Positions 17,510 to 26,685 of a DNA stretch of 64,000 nucleotides are shown one piece after another; the first letter of the stretch is position 1; each line of letters begins with the position of its first letter. The stretch is from SB21 sp964415295. Lineage in GTDB: Bacteria > CLD3 > SB21. The position numbers were made by a program, and so were the translations under genes. A model generated the notes under the pieces. The model was not told where the DNA came from, did not search any database, and saw only the letters and a program-made list of their open reading frames with translations. The stretch is taken from contig CAYPYN010000003.1 of assembly GCA_964415295.1 (NCBI GenBank), positions 372,001 to 436,000 on the forward strand, read 5' to 3'.

Positions 17510-18663
17510 GATGCTGTCCGGGTTGTGTTTTGAGTGATGCAATTCAATGTTTTGCTAATACATAATTTCCAAGATAATGAATTGGATAATAATTTTCCAT
17601 TATTAACTAATGTTTGACGCAATTCCGCATTACTCAATATGCGATCGATGGATTGGGCTAATTCGGCAACATTATATGGGTTTGTCAGTAACGCGGCATC
17701 GCCAACCAGAGCAGGAAACCCGTGTGTATTGGAGCAAACGACCGGCAAGCCGGCGGCCATGGCTTCAAACAAAGAGTTACCAAAACTCTCGGTAGCCGAC
17801 GGAAAGACAAAGGCGTCGGCATGTTGGTAAAAATGCCTAAGATCCTGATGGTTCAGAGAATCAATAAACGTGACCCTCTCTTCAAGATTCAATTGCTTAA
17901 CCAAAGATTGAAGCTTGGCTCCGTACGCCTCGTAGGAATTCATACCTCGGCCGACCAGAACCAATTGGTGTGGTATCTCTTTTTCCTGCAATAAACGATG
18001 GAAGGCGCTAATGAGTTTGTCCTGGTTCTTATACGCCCACAAGGCGGAAACGTACAAAAGAAAAGGGCGGCGTATGCCGTATCGGCTGAAAAGTTCTTCC
18101 GCTTTGATGCCGTCTTTGGGTGCACCAAAAAGTTCGGCGTCGATGCCGTGCGGAACGACACTTATGCGAGTGGCCGGCACTTTAAGATGACGAACGATCT
18201 CTTCTTTGGTGTGCTCGGATGGTGTGATGATGCGGCGTGCATATTTTGCTGAACGGGGATAGAAGAGTTTCCGGTAAATATTTCTGAAAAGATCCACCGC
18301 CTTTTGATGATCCGTACTGTATGGGAGCATGCTGCGAATGGCCAAAACATAAGGCACCGGACAATAATAGGAAGCAAAATTTCCCGGAAAATACATGACA
18401 TCAATTTTATGTTTCTTGATCAGTAACGGAAGCCTGAAGTGCTCTGCGAAGATCCGTTGATACGATCCGGTAGAACGGTCAACCTCGATGATGCGGAAAT
18501 TTGGCATATGAATATTGAGGATTTGAGACTCGCCACGGCTCATAAAAACTACGAAACTATTTGTAACATCAATCTGTTGTAATGTTTTGACCAGATTCAC
18601 AATATAGGTCCGTCCGCCCGTATCGTTGGATAAGGCGCCAAATGCAGCGATTCCGATAACCAT
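17506..18663 (-). CDS. GT4 glycosyltransferase
   Basis: This 385-residue protein has the GT-B layout: an N-terminal acceptor domain starting with VIGIAAFGALSNDTGG, the VVPHGIDAELF linker element and a C-terminal nucleotide-sugar domain. The retaining GT4 signature ESFGNSLFEAMAAGLPVV shows the E-x7-E motif intact. The donor and linkage cannot be predicted. Its C-terminus overlaps the following GT2 start by 4 bases and it lies 2 bases from the SGNH hydrolase gene, so all three probably share one transcript. Confidence 0.92.
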   Translation of the reverse strand: MVIGIAAFGALSNDTGGRTYIVNLVKTLQQIDVTNSFVVFMSRGESQILNIHMPNFRIIEVDRSTGSYQRIFAEHFRLPLLIKKHKIDVMYFPGNFASYYCPVPYVLAIRSMLPYSTDHQKAVDLFRNIYRKLFYPRSAKYARRIITPSEHTKEEIVRHLKVPATRISVVPHGIDAELFGAPKDGIKAEELFSRYGIRRPFLLYVSALWAYKNQDKLISAFHRLLQEKEIPHQLVLVGRGMNSYEAYGAKLQSLVKQLNLEERVTFIDSLNHQDLRHFYQHADAFVFPSATESFGNSLFEAMAAGLPVVCSNTHGFPALVGDAALLTNPYNVAELAQSIDRILSNAELRQTLVNNGKLLSNSLSWKLCISKTLNCITQNTTRTAS

Positions 18664-18665
18664 GT

Positions 18666-19880
18666 CTATTTTTTCAACAATCCTCTATTGCTTAGCTCAG
18701 TGAAAATAAAATCGGCGGCAACCCGGTTGCCGCGTTCATTCCAATGAACGCCGTTATATAATTTCTCATTTATCGATCCGCCGTTCAGGAGGAACTTTCT
18801 CATATTTAGAAAAGGAAGATCATATTTATCGGCAATAGCCGTTAGCATACTATCCGGCAGAGACGCATCCCAAATCGACTCGTTCACGCGATAGGATCTT
18901 TTGGTATTTTCCCAACTTTCAGGATATACCTGGAAACGGTCTGGAATTGAGAATAACACAAGCTGGGCTCCATGGCGGCTTGATGAAGCTTTTAAATCTC
19001 CAATTAAAGCATCGGTTATAGTCCAGGCGTCCCTCACTTTATCGGTTGCATGTCTTTCAAAGATAGAGAAAGAAGATGGATATCGTGGGCTTGTTGTATC
19101 CGAAATGGCTTTGGTAGCTTCCAAAGTGCTTTTCGATACGAATCCGATTCTGGAAAGGTATTCGGCTAATGTCGGGAGCTTGGTCAATACCAATTTCAAA
19201 ACAATGGGGTATAACGCCATATCGCGGAAGAGACTTTTGATGCTCTCTTGCTGCTTGGGGGGTTGCAGCGGTACGTTTGTTAAACTTAAGGAATCGTTAA
19301 CAAGGACAAATCTGGGTTTCTGATAATTGCCATAATGGGACTCGACGTTGTACATGATATCATTGGCCGCATAGGTCATCATCAATACTATGTCAGGATC
19401 ATATTTGTATCCTTCAATCTGATAAAAAAGATATTCCTGATCGGTGGAATAACCTCCTGTTCCGGCGTTGATCACTTCATACTTTAATCGGGAAGCATCC
19501 GAAGAATCGGAGTTGAGTCTGCGTTCGAGAAGTTCGGTAAAAATAAACTCAAAGTTTACGTCATATCCCTCTGTAAAAGAATCTCCCAGAACCAGGATCC
19601 GAAATACGTTATCAGGCTTCGTGTAAGCGTATTCTATGTCTCTTAGCCCCTTACTATTCATCTTCTCAAAAATATTGACATCGCCCCGACGAAACTCACC
19701 TTCGATGTTGGGAGTCTTCTCCCATCCCAATTGAGGATGGTACTGTGAGAATTTGCGAAGGTACGTTTCGGGCTTGGCCCCCAGCATACGAACTCCAAAC
19801 TCAAGAAGGACGACTCCGAATAGGAAACCAAACATGATCAATAACCCGTATTTCAGGAAGGCCCTTAAGAATTTTCTCAT
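18666..19880 (-). CDS. Membrane-anchored SGNH/GDSL hydrolase
   Basis: The 404-residue protein has an N-terminal membrane anchor (residues 8-30) and a periplasmic SGNH domain. Block I is VLGDSFTEGYD near residue 97, the glycine block is INAGTGGYSTDQEY, the Asn block is YAANDIMYN, and block V is NGVHWNERG near the C-terminus. Enzymes of this type add or remove acetyl groups on exported glycans. Placement between a GT4 and an O-antigen-ligase-like gene supports action on the polysaccharide in the periplasm. It overlaps the upstream ligase-like gene by 4 bases. Confidence 0.85.
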   Translation of the reverse strand: MRKFLRAFLKYGLLIMFGFLFGVVLLEFGVRMLGAKPETYLRKFSQYHPQLGWEKTPNIEGEFRRGDVNIFEKMNSKGLRDIEYAYTKPDNVFRILVLGDSFTEGYDVNFEFIFTELLERRLNSDSSDASRLKYEVINAGTGGYSTDQEYLFYQIEGYKYDPDIVLMMTYAANDIMYNVESHYGNYQKPRFVLVNDSLSLTNVPLQPPKQQESIKSLFRDMALYPIVLKLVLTKLPTLAEYLSRIGFVSKSTLEATKAISDTTSPRYPSSFSIFERHATDKVRDAWTITDALIGDLKASSSRHGAQLVLFSIPDRFQVYPESWENTKRSYRVNESIWDASLPDSMLTAIADKYDLPFLNMRKFLLNGGSINEKLYNGVHWNERGNRVAADFIFTELSNRGLLKK

Positions 19881-21313
19881 ATAATGACGTTGGTTGATGA
19901 AGCAATAGGTTTAGTTTTATCAAACTTACTGTAATCGACAGTTTTCATGAATGTATTCCGGTTCAAGGAGAGACTGATGATGCCGAAAGTGACCCAGCAA
20001 TATCCGGGATAGATCAAAGGTACCAGGCCAATGCTGTCAATAATAAAAGCCGCAAAGATCAGTATAGCCCCTAATGCCAAATTATCTTGATTTTGAATAA
20101 AGCTGTTCAATAAAGCGACCAGCATAGATAATAACATCGTGATATAAAAAATAAGGCCTACAATACCGTTGGCAAGTAGCACGCGTAAGAAGTCATTGTG
20201 GCTGCTCGAAGATGAAATGTAATTGTAACCAAGCAATTGAGAGGCCAAGTCTTGCTTTGCAAAATCATCCAGCGCATAGCCCCAAAAGACAAAACGGCCT
20301 CCGAGGAGTGTATACTGGAATTCTTCAGGCAAATTTCCTTCGGCGTATCTTATCTCTTTGTATAACAATTTTTCGGTTTCATTGCTGACCGTATCGCTAA
20401 GGAAATACGCGGCGCCCAATACGGTCAGGACGACAGAGCCGAGAACAAACTTACGTCGCATAACAAAATACAAAATGATCCAACATAAGATAATACCTAA
20501 GGCCGCTTTTGAATAGCCTCGATATATGATCAACAGAGTCAATGGTATAAGAAAATACATGAGAGACTTTTTAAGTAAGTAGTATTTCTCATATTGCTTT
20601 AAATAGATCGAAAGGTATACAAAAATGGCCAACAAGGTTTGTAAAGAATACATACGCATGTTGGTACTGTCGTGGTAGAAGCCGGAAATCCTGATTAATT
20701 CTCCCGTGGTTCTCAAAGTACGACCGGTTATGACTCCGCCGATCTGCAATAAACCAGTGACGGTTGGAAAAATTCCTGCCAGAATCAAAGCCCAAAACAA
20801 ATGTTTCCTGTCCTCATCGGAACGGAAAAGGAACGGTATAATCAAATACGCCGCAAAACTGTTGAGGAATTGGAAAAAGACGCCCGAGCCCTTAGCGGCC
20901 ATGAACAAGCCTTCGGCCGGTGAATCAGCCGATCCGACTGTCGAAGTAAGGTAGGAAAACAAATTCAAGAATACGAAAATCTTAAATAGGTTAATGGCTT
21001 TGTAATCATAAAATTTGGCCTTATGCGAGTAAATGATAAGAAAAATAATTACCGGAAAGGCTACGCCTGTTATTTGGAGAAAATTCAGACCGACAAAAGG
21101 AATGCGGAATTCCCACGTTGCGTCAATAATCGGCTTGGCAAACAGAATTAACAATACAGCTGATTTGGGTTTACGAATGGCCAACAGCAGAAATGAAACA
21201 ATGACAACAAACGCTATTGGCAGTACCCACGACTGGATAGTCAGGGCCATGGTAATGCCGATAAAAAGAATTATAACGGCAAAACGTAACGCTTTTCCTG
21301 GATTCTGTATCAT
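19877..21313 (-). CDS. O-antigen ligase/polymerase-like membrane protein (first copy)
   Basis: This 478-residue protein has about 12 membrane segments and a large periplasmic loop between residues 300 and 390. That loop carries the Wzy_C-type region, with SSSSSHNDFLRVLLANGIVG as the conserved His-containing motif. WaaL, Wzy and related enzymes all share this layout. It could polymerise repeat units or transfer the finished glycan; the sequence alone does not decide. A second, unrelated-looking copy is at 22483-23793. Confidence 0.87.
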   Translation of the reverse strand: MIQNPGKALRFAVIILFIGITMALTIQSWVLPIAFVVIVSFLLLAIRKPKSAVLLILFAKPIIDATWEFRIPFVGLNFLQITGVAFPVIIFLIIYSHKAKFYDYKAINLFKIFVFLNLFSYLTSTVGSADSPAEGLFMAAKGSGVFFQFLNSFAAYLIIPFLFRSDEDRKHLFWALILAGIFPTVTGLLQIGGVITGRTLRTTGELIRISGFYHDSTNMRMYSLQTLLAIFVYLSIYLKQYEKYYLLKKSLMYFLIPLTLLIIYRGYSKAALGIILCWIILYFVMRRKFVLGSVVLTVLGAAYFLSDTVSNETEKLLYKEIRYAEGNLPEEFQYTLLGGRFVFWGYALDDFAKQDLASQLLGYNYISSSSSHNDFLRVLLANGIVGLIFYITMLLSMLVALLNSFIQNQDNLALGAILIFAAFIIDSIGLVPLIYPGYCWVTFGIISLSLNRNTFMKTVDYSKFDKTKPIASSTNVII

Positions 21314-21316
21314 TCG

Positions 21317-22480
21317 TTAATCTTTTCCCCGCAATGGTACTGTCTCGATAGCGTGGACAAAACCTTGAGTGCAATGCCTGATCGTGAATCTATCTCGTAT
21401 AGTGGACTCTGCCTTGGATCCCAATTGTGTCCTTAATGAACTGTTTTGTAAGAACCTTTCGATCTTAATTGAAAAATCATAAATATTCTCCGGATCGATA
21501 ATGACTCCGTTGACATTGTCCTTAATTAGATCTCTGGTGGCTCCGGCTTTGTTGGACATCAGCACAGGCAGACCGCTCGCCATTGCTTCAATGGGGACCA
21601 AACCATACAGCTCAGAAACGGAAGGAAACACCAGAAAATCACAAATTCCAAAAAAGCGGGCAATGTCATCTTTTTGCATGAATCCCCAGAAAAACACATG
21701 GTCCAATTTCTTACTTTTTACCAACAATCTCAAATTTTCTTCTTCCGGCCCGCTTCCCAGAATATGAACGGCAAACTGTGAAGTGTTTCGTTCCCGTACC
21801 AAGCTTACCGCTTCCAACATCAGGTCGGCGCCTTTTCTTTTTTCCAGATGCCCCACGTACAGAATATTCTTTTGTGGGAGATGATGTTGGGCGATAAAGG
21901 CCGCCCGCTCACTTCTGTGCCGTTCGGAGGCTTCTCTGTAAAAAGAAGTATCGACCGTATTCACAGCTACAAATATCTTCTTCTCGTTTACCTGTTTTGA
22001 AAGCAGATATTCCTTTGCGGCTGTTCCGTATACTATGAAACCGTGCGCAAGGCGACCGATCATGTACCGCACCGTATTCCGTAAGATTCTGAATTGTTTT
22101 CGTAAGCGGTCCTCATCAATAGTTTCACCGCTCCATATCATGTATTTTCCGTCAAAAAGTAAACAGTACAACAAAGTCCAAAGTGCCGAAATGGAAAATC
22201 CGCCAACAATTACCAATTGGGGTTTGTCCGCAACCAGATTCTTGAAAAGACCGACCGACGAGGAGATCATAGCTTCGCCGAGAACTATCTTGAAGTCCTT
22301 TAGATAGGTATATTCAAATTCAAAATCACTTTCAACAATTTCCCATTTTCTCCGGCTATAAGAACGAGTCAGAAATACAATTTTCAAATGCCATCCTTTG
22401 CTCTTGAACTCTTTGGCCAGGCTGTTGAACAAAGGGACCCTGTAGGGGCTCGGCATATTTGTAATAATCACTACGCGCAT
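21317..22480 (-). CDS. GT4 glycosyltransferase
   Basis: The 387-residue protein starts MRVVIITNMPSPYRVPLFN, the usual N-terminus of GT4 enzymes acting in exopolysaccharide synthesis. It has ILYVGHLEKRKGADLML as the sugar-nucleotide domain entry and SELYGLVPIEAMASGLPVL with the E-x7-E pair. The ATG at 22478-22480 is chosen because it sits 2 bases after the stop of the preceding ligase-like gene and opens the conserved first beta strand. Upstream in-frame codons lie within that gene. Confidence 0.92.
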   Translation of the reverse strand: MRVVIITNMPSPYRVPLFNSLAKEFKSKGWHLKIVFLTRSYSRRKWEIVESDFEFEYTYLKDFKIVLGEAMISSSVGLFKNLVADKPQLVIVGGFSISALWTLLYCLLFDGKYMIWSGETIDEDRLRKQFRILRNTVRYMIGRLAHGFIVYGTAAKEYLLSKQVNEKKIFVAVNTVDTSFYREASERHRSERAAFIAQHHLPQKNILYVGHLEKRKGADLMLEAVSLVRERNTSQFAVHILGSGPEEENLRLLVKSKKLDHVFFWGFMQKDDIARFFGICDFLVFPSVSELYGLVPIEAMASGLPVLMSNKAGATRDLIKDNVNGVIIDPENIYDFSIKIERFLQNSSLRTQLGSKAESTIRDRFTIRHCTQGFVHAIETVPLRGKD

Positions 22481-22482
22481 GG

Positions 22483-23793
22483 TCAAGCGGCTTGGTGGCT
22501 GATGGACCGATTCAAAAAAATGCCGATGACAGTCCAAAAGAAACATGAATAGGTCATGTTATCCCAAGGTTGAGCGGCCATATTTATAAAAACAATCGTT
22601 ATCATGAACAACAATAGCGAAAATTGCCGTTCGGGCTTTTCTTGAGGCAAACCATCCCGATAGCTCGACCACAGCAAAAGCGCTATATTATACAAGAAAA
22701 ACGTCCAGACGAGCAATCCAATTATCCCGTTTCGCAATATCCATGCAATATACTGGTTGTGAGAGCCAAAAGACCGGCCTGAACCTATGATCATAGAAAC
22801 GACATCCAATTTCAGAAAATGTTTTCTTGCGTCATTCCATAACCACAAGCGGCCCGATCCGATTTTCTGAAATTCATCCATGCGTTCATATTGACGAGGA
22901 TCCTTTAGGAATGAAATCTCACGCTCGAATCTTTTTTGAGTGGTCGGCAAAAACAGTATAAAAGCGAGCAAGACGACCACACAACAGACCATCAGCCGAT
23001 ATTGGCGGCGTATCAGCAGGAAGAGAAGCATGAAAATCGTAAAACCGATCCAAAAGGTGCGGCTGAAAGTGAAATACAATAGAATGGAACAAGTTATCGC
23101 ATATCCGACATACAGCGCCCGCAATTCTTTGGAAGATTCCGTGTAAAGCAGAAATGTGCAGATCATGAGAGCCACAAACATTGCAATGGCAAATGTGACA
23201 GGATCATGATAAGCGGCTGTGATCCTATGGAATAATTGTGCAGAATAGGGCTCCGATCCCACTTCGAAAAGCCGGTCGTAGGGCAATTGAATTAGTTGAA
23301 AAATGCCGATGGTGGCGGGTATTAATGTAGAAATCAGAACCGATCGGAATAGGAGTTTTAAATCATCCGGTTGATTCAAAATAGTTGGAGTGATGAGTAT
23401 GGCGCCTGCAAAATTGAAAAAGCGTAAATTCCAGTCCAAAAGGTTATGAACAGAGACAGGGGTATGGGGTACGGGATATATCGCATAAGCATTGACGACA
23501 AATCCCCATAAACCCGAAACAAGATTCAAAATAAAGATCACCAGGATCAATATAGGAATCAATCCCGGAGTCAGACGCGGCCGGAATCGTATATAATACC
23601 ACAAGCAAAAAAGCGGAAAAATGAGACCCAAAAGCTTGAGAACATTGATGTTTTGGAATAAGTCATAGTTCCAGAACAAGTCGATTGTAAATTTGGTGCC
23701 AAAGAACATAATTATTCCATAACGGGCATTGTGCAGAAGAAGGAATATCAGGCTGGCCACATAAAGCAATAATAGAAAAGAAATAGCATCCAT
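22483..23793 (-). CDS. O-antigen ligase/polymerase-like membrane protein (second copy)
   Basis: The 436-residue protein has about 11 membrane segments. The C-terminal half contains GSGRSFGSHNQYIAWILRNG followed by membrane helices, the His-containing Wzy_C-type motif. It shares only general layout with the copy at 19877-21313. One copy may be the polymerase and the other the ligase of this pathway. The gene is directly followed by a GT4 gene, 2 bases away. Confidence 0.86.
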   Translation of the reverse strand: MDAISFLLLLYVASLIFLLLHNARYGIIMFFGTKFTIDLFWNYDLFQNINVLKLLGLIFPLFCLWYYIRFRPRLTPGLIPILILVIFILNLVSGLWGFVVNAYAIYPVPHTPVSVHNLLDWNLRFFNFAGAILITPTILNQPDDLKLLFRSVLISTLIPATIGIFQLIQLPYDRLFEVGSEPYSAQLFHRITAAYHDPVTFAIAMFVALMICTFLLYTESSKELRALYVGYAITCSILLYFTFSRTFWIGFTIFMLLFLLIRRQYRLMVCCVVVLLAFILFLPTTQKRFEREISFLKDPRQYERMDEFQKIGSGRLWLWNDARKHFLKLDVVSMIIGSGRSFGSHNQYIAWILRNGIIGLLVWTFFLYNIALLLWSSYRDGLPQEKPERQFSLLLFMITIVFINMAAQPWDNMTYSCFFWTVIGIFLNRSISHQAA

Positions 23794-23829
23794 GACAATG
23801 ATTAAGTAGTCGAGCTTCCCCGTTAAGTG

Positions 23830-24984
23830 TTATAGTACGTCTTCAAGTAAACGGTTAAACAGTTGAATCAGTTTATCGGCATTTCGTTCTATATTATGTT
23901 CTTGTAACGCATACTGTCGCGCATTCATCCCCATTTCCGTTCTAAGCTCTTCGTTTGAGATAAGCCGACGAACATCCGTGACCAGTTGCTCGAATGTTAC
24001 GGAGTGAAAGCCCAATTGGTAGCGTTCTATTACCTGATCGGGATCGACGGACAAACTTACGGTAACTGTCCGACGCATCCACGCCTGGATAAACGTATTG
24101 GCGATACTTTCGTACTCGCTGGTATTGACATAGATGGAAGCTTCTTCAAAATAGTGATTGCTCTCTTCAAGCCCAATTTCGTCAAGATAGAGAAATTCTG
24201 TTAGTCCGACAGCCTGCGATAGTAACCTGTCTTTGTAACCGGGAGGCGACTGTCCGCCGATCATAATAAATCGTGCCGGAAGATCTTGACATCTTTGGGC
24301 CAATTGAATAAACAGTTCAGGTCGTTTCAGCGTCCTCAAGTTCGCGACCCATAGAATGGTGCTCGGTCTGGCTTTTTGGGCCGGGGCTTCACAAACCGGA
24401 TGGGCTCCTTTGATGATGACCGGCTTGACGCCGTAAGAACTGATAAATCCCTGGTTTTGGTGCGAAGTCTCTACTACACAGGCATCGCAATGCCTGATGC
24501 TGAAGTTAAGGGTAACATCATGGATATAATTTTCTATCAGAATCAGCAACCAGGCCAACGGCCGCGTTTTGAACTTAGCCTGCAATGCGATCCTTGTATT
24601 CCTGAGGTGATCGATATGCAGATCGCTAGTGTTTGCAAAGACGAATTTCTTGCCGAATAGACGCGCATAGATCCATGTGATAAAATTATACGGGCTATCA
24701 TGCCTGAAATAGAAAATATCCGGATCGATTCGATGAATGAGTTGAATATACTGGAAATCAAAAAAATAGCGAAAATGGAGTAATCGAGGTATCCTGTAGG
24801 TGACATATCCTCCATGAATTCTCTTTTCTATGCCGGACTGGGAATTGTCGCGTGCAATGTGATGGACTTCCCATTTCTTATTGGATAGATGACTAGCGAA
24901 GTAGTGACTTTTTACTTCGGCGCCTCCGATCTTGGAAAAAAGCGAAAAATGCGTGAAAAAGCAGACTTTCTTGTTCGTTACCAT
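23830..24984 (-). CDS. GT4-like glycosyltransferase with E-x7-Q variant motif
   Basis: This 384-residue GT-B protein starts with KKVCFFTHFSLFSKIGGAEV. It has the nucleotide-domain segment ILWVANLRTLKRPELFIQLA near residue 211, and YESIANTFIQAWMRRTVTV where the usual E-x7-E motif ends in Gln rather than Glu. The protein at 35102-36259 has the same unusual layout, so the two are paralogues. Both should still be sugar transferases, but donor binding may differ from typical GT4 enzymes. There is an 85-base gap upstream in which I see no clear promoter. Confidence 0.87.
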   Translation of the reverse strand: MVTNKKVCFFTHFSLFSKIGGAEVKSHYFASHLSNKKWEVHHIARDNSQSGIEKRIHGGYVTYRIPRLLHFRYFFDFQYIQLIHRIDPDIFYFRHDSPYNFITWIYARLFGKKFVFANTSDLHIDHLRNTRIALQAKFKTRPLAWLLILIENYIHDVTLNFSIRHCDACVVETSHQNQGFISSYGVKPVIIKGAHPVCEAPAQKARPSTILWVANLRTLKRPELFIQLAQRCQDLPARFIMIGGQSPPGYKDRLLSQAVGLTEFLYLDEIGLEESNHYFEEASIYVNTSEYESIANTFIQAWMRRTVTVSLSVDPDQVIERYQLGFHSVTFEQLVTDVRRLISNEELRTEMGMNARQYALQEHNIERNADKLIQLFNRLLEDVL

Positions 24985-25070
24985 TCTAAGTCTAAATACA
25001 CTCTTTGAAATTGGTTTCCTATTGCAAGAACTTCGGCAAGAATAGCTAAATTCAAGGCCAATAACAATAT

Positions 25071-26651
25071 TTAATAAAGGACCTTGTACAGGAATATATT
25101 CCCATAGCGGCCATCGGTTTCCTTGTGAATAAGTTCAAGTTCAGTCTTTTTAGTGCCTTCGAGCAGTTCTTTAATGCCGGGGTTTTTTTGCCGCGTATAG
25201 TAATCGTCGACGACCAAATAATCTACTTTGTTGCTTTTTAACATATGTATCAACGTTTCATAATCCTTGATATTATTGTATCTGAAATATCTTGTCTTTG
25301 CCGCAAAGGAAATGTAGGGTTTTCTATCGGCCAGCAGAGATCCTTCGATACCGGTAAGATTGGACTGAATCCATTCTCCCATCTTTTTATGATTTCCAAT
25401 CACCGAATTAGTAGGCGAATGGTTGGCAATGGGGGTGTATGATTGGAGGAAAGTTACGGCCAGTAAGATGATCACAAGACTTCTATTCTTTATGTGCGTC
25501 CGGTAAAGCCGCTCCAGGAGGAAAGCCTGTACCACAATAAAAAACGGAATAGATACCATAAAAAAGCGGTCGGCCGTAGCGTACCAAAAGAACAGTGTTA
25601 GGACCGGAAAAATCCAGCACATTACAAATAGTTTATCCGTTAGGCTTGTTTTGCCCCAGATAAAAAACATAACTAAGAATAAGACTGAGAACGGCCCTAT
25701 TACAGTGAGGAAAGATCTGAAATATTCTCCGGCTTTTTTTCTGACAGTAATAAGATCGGATCTGAGTTGTTCATCGGTATAGGGCCCACGCACAATGTAA
25801 GCATTATAGTTGTATTCCACTTTTGGATCGGATGCCGGCGCTCCGGGGCTTAAGGATACAAGAGGTTCGACAAAGCCCCTGAACAAAAAACGATTATACG
25901 TTGTAATCTGCCATTTCCCGGTGGTCTGTTTGATAAAGGATATCTGAGGAAGGACGGTCACAGAAAAGATCAGACTAAACGTGCCCAAACTTAACAGTTG
26001 GTTTTTGATCTTTTTTGAGCGTAACAGTACGACTGAAAAGAAGAGAAACAATAGGACAAAATACTGGAATCCTTCGGGCTTGGTAAGGTAAGCCAAGCCT
26101 GCAAAAAAACCGCAGGCGGCATAGTTCCGGTGCGACGCAATTCCATCGCGACTTTGTCTAACAATGCAGGCTGCGAAGTAAAAGGAAACGAGGAGAAAAA
26201 AGATTAGCAGCATTTCCGGGATCGGACGCCCGGACAGCCTCAGCAAGAAGCCGTTCACAAAGTACAATAGTGCCGACAATCGGGCTACCGGCTGAGAAAA
26301 AAGATGTTTGACGGCAAAATAAAGAGGAAACAGGCCCAATGAAAAAGAGAGCATTAGAATGATGTGCATGCCAATTTGGAGATCATTAACAAAGAGACTG
26401 AGGCATCCGATCAAAATCGCTAAAAGTGGCCAGGTAAATGTATTTGGGACATCGCTGTATGTGTAACCAAGGCCATGGAACAAATTATAACCGCTCAAAG
26501 CGTAAAAGGCCCCATCCGTGCCAATACCTCTTGAATAACCTATTTGCCATGCGTATAGGACTGATGATACAAGTGAAAGAGCAAACAGAGAGGTTAAGAT
26601 GGTTCTTTCATTCGATTCTGAATATAGGAGTCGATCTATGATTCTTTTCAT
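25071..26651 (-). CDS. GT39/ArnT-like membrane glycosyltransferase
   Basis: The 526-residue protein has 11 or so membrane segments and a C-terminal periplasmic domain of about 120 residues. The first periplasmic loop contains GIGTDGAFYALSGYNLFHG, corresponding to the acidic catalytic loop of GT-C/PMT_2 enzymes, with Asp in place. Such proteins use polyprenyl-phosphate sugars as donors on the periplasmic side. A DPM1-type synthase that could supply one is present at 16802 or 31446. The ATG at 26649-26651 is chosen because the upstream in-frame stretch is hydrophilic and cysteine-rich and does not fit the family. Confidence 0.83.
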   Translation of the reverse strand: MKRIIDRLLYSESNERTILTSLFALSLVSSVLYAWQIGYSRGIGTDGAFYALSGYNLFHGLGYTYSDVPNTFTWPLLAILIGCLSLFVNDLQIGMHIILMLSFSLGLFPLYFAVKHLFSQPVARLSALLYFVNGFLLRLSGRPIPEMLLIFFLLVSFYFAACIVRQSRDGIASHRNYAACGFFAGLAYLTKPEGFQYFVLLFLFFSVVLLRSKKIKNQLLSLGTFSLIFSVTVLPQISFIKQTTGKWQITTYNRFLFRGFVEPLVSLSPGAPASDPKVEYNYNAYIVRGPYTDEQLRSDLITVRKKAGEYFRSFLTVIGPFSVLFLVMFFIWGKTSLTDKLFVMCWIFPVLTLFFWYATADRFFMVSIPFFIVVQAFLLERLYRTHIKNRSLVIILLAVTFLQSYTPIANHSPTNSVIGNHKKMGEWIQSNLTGIEGSLLADRKPYISFAAKTRYFRYNNIKDYETLIHMLKSNKVDYLVVDDYYTRQKNPGIKELLEGTKKTELELIHKETDGRYGNIFLYKVLY

Positions 26652-26685
26652 CGGTACGCGTCGGGAAGACGTTCTCAAACATTCA

